Below, piece by piece: positions 62,057 to 64,000 of a stretch of DNA of 64,000 nt. Both the position numbers and the translations under genes were made by a program. The stretch covers positions 1 to 64,000 of the forward strand of contig DASQDI010000115.1 in NCBI GenBank assembly GCA_035634255.1, read 5' to 3'. Positions within the stretch are counted from its first letter, which is position 1, and each line of letters starts with the position of its first letter. The notes below the pieces were generated by a model that saw only the letters and a program-made list of their open reading frames with translations, was not told where the DNA came from and searched no databases. The stretch comes from DATLMR01 sp035634255. Its GTDB lineage: Bacteria > Acidobacteriota > Blastocatellia > UBA7656.

Positions 62057-63151
62057 TCAGTCCTTATAAATCTCGACCACGACCTTACCATCCTCCAGAA
62101 CGTAGCCGCGATACATGCCCGCCGAGTTGAAAGGCATTGCGATGTTCCCGTCTTTGTCTATCGCTATGACCCCGCCTTCGCCGCCCATCTTTACCAGCTT
62201 ATCTTTGACCACCGTGTCGGCCGCGTCTTTGAGCGAGAGCCCTTTGTATTCCATCAGTGCGCTTATATCGTAGGCGACCACGGCCCTGATGAAGTACTCC
62301 CCGTGCCCGGTGGCGGAGACGGCGCAGGTCTTGTTGTTGGCGTAAGTGCCAGCCCCTATGATGGGAGCGTCCCCCACGCGGCCGAACCTTTTATTGGTCA
62401 TGCCGCCCGTGCTGGTCCCCGCCGAGAGGTTGCCCGCGCGGTCTAGCGCGACGGCCCCGACCGTGCCGAATTTGTTGTCGTCCCGCTCGTCGTTAAGCCC
62501 GGCCCCGTTGCCCGAAGGCTTCGCGGGAGTCGCGTCGCGCGTCGGGGTCTTCTCTCCCCCTTCTTTCTGCCGCTCTTTTCCCTTGGCCCGCTCCAACTCC
62601 TTCCATCTTCTCTCTGTGTAGAAGTATTTCGGATCCACCAGCTCGACGCCGTTCTGCTTCGCGAAAGCTTCCGCGCCCTCCCGCACCATGAGGACGTGGG
62701 GGGACTTCTCCATCACGAGGCGCGCGAGGCTTATGGGGTTTTTGACATGCTTGACCCCGGCGATGGCCCCGGCCTTGAGGGTCGCCCCGTCCATGATCGA
62801 CGAGTCCAGCTCATTCGTCCCCTCGTTCGTGAAGACGGCCCCCTTCCCGGCGTTAAAGAGCGGAGAGTCTTCGAGTATCCTGACGGTCGCTTCAATAGCG
62901 TCGAGACCTGAGCCGCCATTCTTCAGGATGTTGTGGCCCGCGAGCAGCGCTTCCGAGAGCTTGTCGCGGTAAGCCTTCTCAAGCTCGGGCGTCATGTTCC
63001 CTCTCAATATCGTGCCGGCCCCCCCATGAACCACGAGCCTGAATTTTTTGGCCTCCTCAGCGCGAGAAAATCCCGGCAGGCTTACCGCCAGAAGCAGAGC
63101 GACCACGCCCGACGATAAGATCCTTGCGAGAGAAAGTGACCGGATGTTCAT
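62057..63151 (-). CDS. secreted isoaspartyl peptidase / plant-type L-asparaginase
   Basis: From ATG 63151 (GGAGGAG ahead; the frame extends upstream without plausible sequence) the 364-residue precursor has a signal peptide. It is an Ntn-hydrolase of the isoaspartyl-peptidase family. FRLVVHGGAGTI opens the alpha chain, a charged linker of about 50 residues follows (near KGKERQKEGGEK), and the nucleophile Thr lies in KFGTVGAVALD, where self-cleavage makes the beta chain. NLSAGTSTGGM and GDAPIIGAGTYA are binding segments. It probably acts in the periplasm. Confidence 0.92.
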   Translation of the reverse strand: MNIRSLSLARILSSGVVALLLAVSLPGFSRAEEAKKFRLVVHGGAGTILRGNMTPELEKAYRDKLSEALLAGHNILKNGGSGLDAIEATVRILEDSPLFNAGKGAVFTNEGTNELDSSIMDGATLKAGAIAGVKHVKNPISLARLVMEKSPHVLMVREGAEAFAKQNGVELVDPKYFYTERRWKELERAKGKERQKEGGEKTPTRDATPAKPSGNGAGLNDERDDNKFGTVGAVALDRAGNLSAGTSTGGMTNKRFGRVGDAPIIGAGTYANNKTCAVSATGHGEYFIRAVVAYDISALMEYKGLSLKDAADTVVKDKLVKMGGEGGVIAIDKDGNIAMPFNSAGMYRGYVLEDGKVVVEIYKD

Positions 63152-63309
63152 GTCTCCTCCAGACAGGGTTCGTTGATCTTCAAATTTGAAAGACGGCAGA
63201 TTGAAAATGTTGCACCAAGTTAAGGGAAATGTAAATTGATCCCGGCACCCATTTGCTTTATCCTGTGGCCTTCGCCGCGCCTTCATCTCACGACAGCAAG
63301 GGAGAGCCG

Positions 63310-64000
63310 ATGCCGGAAATCGAATGCTTCATGAACTCGCGCCCGAAGCGGCGGGCGGGACTCGTCGCGCTTGCCGCCTGCGCCGTCCTCCTGTCGCTGC
63401 CGCAGGCCCGCCTGAGTCAAACGCGCCCTTCATCCGCGAGGCCGCTGCTCGTGGCCCATCGCGGGGCTTCCGCCTACGCGCCGGAGCATACGCTCTCGGC
63501 GTACCGTCTGGCCGTCGAGCAGGGCGCGGACTTCGTCGAGCAGGACTTGCAGGTGACGAAAGACGGGGCCCTGATCTGCATGCACGACGCCGACCTTTCG
63601 CGGACCACCAACGTCGCCGAAATCTTTCCCGGCCGCGCGAAGGCGCGCGACGCCGAGGGCCGCGGCTCCGACAGACGGGGCTACTACGCGGTCGATTTCA
63701 CTCTGGCCGAAATAAAGCGGCTCGACGCGGGCTCGTGGTTCAACCGCGCCAACCCATTCGCCGCGCGGCCCGCTTATGCGAGCGAAAAGGTCCCGACTCT
63801 CGAAGAGGCGATGGAGGCCGTGGGCGACCGCGCGGGGTTGTACATAGAGATCAAGTGGCCCGAGTTTTATAAGTCTATGGGACACGACATGCCTGCCCTG
63901 CTCGCCCGCGCGCTCGCGCGAGGCCCGAAAACGGAGCGAATATTCATTCAGTCGTTTTCAAAAGCGAGCCTGCTGCGCTTCCGCGAGCTCGCGCCCGAGT
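63310..64000 (+). CDS. glycerophosphodiester phosphodiesterase, partial (3' end outside window)
   Basis: The frame runs from ATG 63310 (GGGAGAG ahead) to the window end, 230 residues so far. A signal-like N-terminus (GLVALAACAVLLSLPQA) precedes a GDPD TIM barrel: His50 in VAHRGASAYAPEHT, Glu77-x-Asp79 in VEQDLQVTKDG and His92 in CMHDADLSRTT. These enzymes hydrolyse glycerophosphodiesters to glycerol-3-phosphate. A secreted GlpQ-type enzyme is likely. It is divergent from the asparaginase gene. Confidence 0.92.
   Translation, partial: MPEIECFMNSRPKRRAGLVALAACAVLLSLPQARLSQTRPSSARPLLVAHRGASAYAPEHTLSAYRLAVEQGADFVEQDLQVTKDGALICMHDADLSRTTNVAEIFPGRAKARDAEGRGSDRRGYYAVDFTLAEIKRLDAGSWFNRANPFAARPAYASEKVPTLEEAMEAVGDRAGLYIEIKWPEFYKSMGHDMPALLARALARGPKTERIFIQSFSKASLLRFRELAPE

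Overview
This is a 64 kb stretch of a high-GC bacterial chromosome. There are no rRNA or tRNA genes, insertion sequences, phage genes or CRISPR arrays. The gene content suggests Acidobacteriota, probably the Blastocatellia: repeated small zinc-ribbon/membrane proteins, TPR-CHAT and PEGA-kinase proteins, PilZ and SPOR proteins, bactofilin, DUF4142 proteins, and an RND pump beside lipoate genes. That assignment is an inference from style; no marker gene in the window proves it. Almost every kilobase carries an ordinary single-copy gene, so this is a chromosomal core region with a few accessory islands.

Layout. 1-5.0 kb (minus): hydrolase fragment, pyrF, bactofilin, small heat-shock protein with a strong sigma-70 promoter, pyrD-pyrK, LysM/BON protein. 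5.1-6.4 kb: GAF protein and an Asp/Arg-rich secreted protein converging on a perfect terminator hairpin. 6.7-14.5 kb (plus): two ECF sigma factors, then a zinc-finger/beta-sandwich protein, a TPR-CHAT protease-like protein and a secreted S8 protease with three C-terminal repeats; a terminator closes this set. 14.5-23.5 kb: gmhB, recN, a DRR-motif protein, a zinc-ribbon membrane protein, comEC, and a sigma-54-promoted Clp-like ATPase with a receiver-only response regulator. 23.5-29.0 kb (minus): small zinc protein, heterodimeric ABC exporter, thioesterase, alkyltransferase-like protein, DinB protein. 29.0-31.0 kb: a predicted sigma-54-transcribed structured RNA and two zinc-ribbon paralogs sharing a C-terminal tag. 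31.1-33.3 kb: NatAB-like ABC transporter.

33.3-37.7 kb (minus): an operon of MoxR ATPase, encapsulated ferritin with an encapsulin-targeting tail, VWA protein and MFS transporter, with no encapsulin shell gene in the window. 37.9-43.8 kb (minus): zinc-ribbon and PilZ proteins, then an operon of SPOR protein, Amidase_2 protein and an in-frame fusion of an HU-like DNA-binding domain to an actin-like ATPase. 44.1-47.8 kb (plus): PEGA Ser/Thr kinase, small basic zinc protein, 2Fe-2S protein. 47.9-59.8 kb (minus): a lipoate-centred block (Rieske protein, lpdA, E1 alpha, E1 beta, E2, lipB, RND adaptor, RND pump, lipA). 60-64 kb: two DUF4142 proteins, an isoaspartyl peptidase/asparaginase and the start of a glycerophosphodiester phosphodiesterase.

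How genes fit together. PyrK and PyrD form the NAD-linked dihydroorotate dehydrogenase, and PyrF completes UMP synthesis nearby. LipB and LipA make the lipoyl group needed by the adjacent E2. The most unusual assemblies are the ECF/CHAT/S8 island, the MoxR-ferritin-VWA operon, the HU-actin fusion in a cell-wall operon, and two perfect sigma-54 promoters, one of which drives a probable non-coding RNA.
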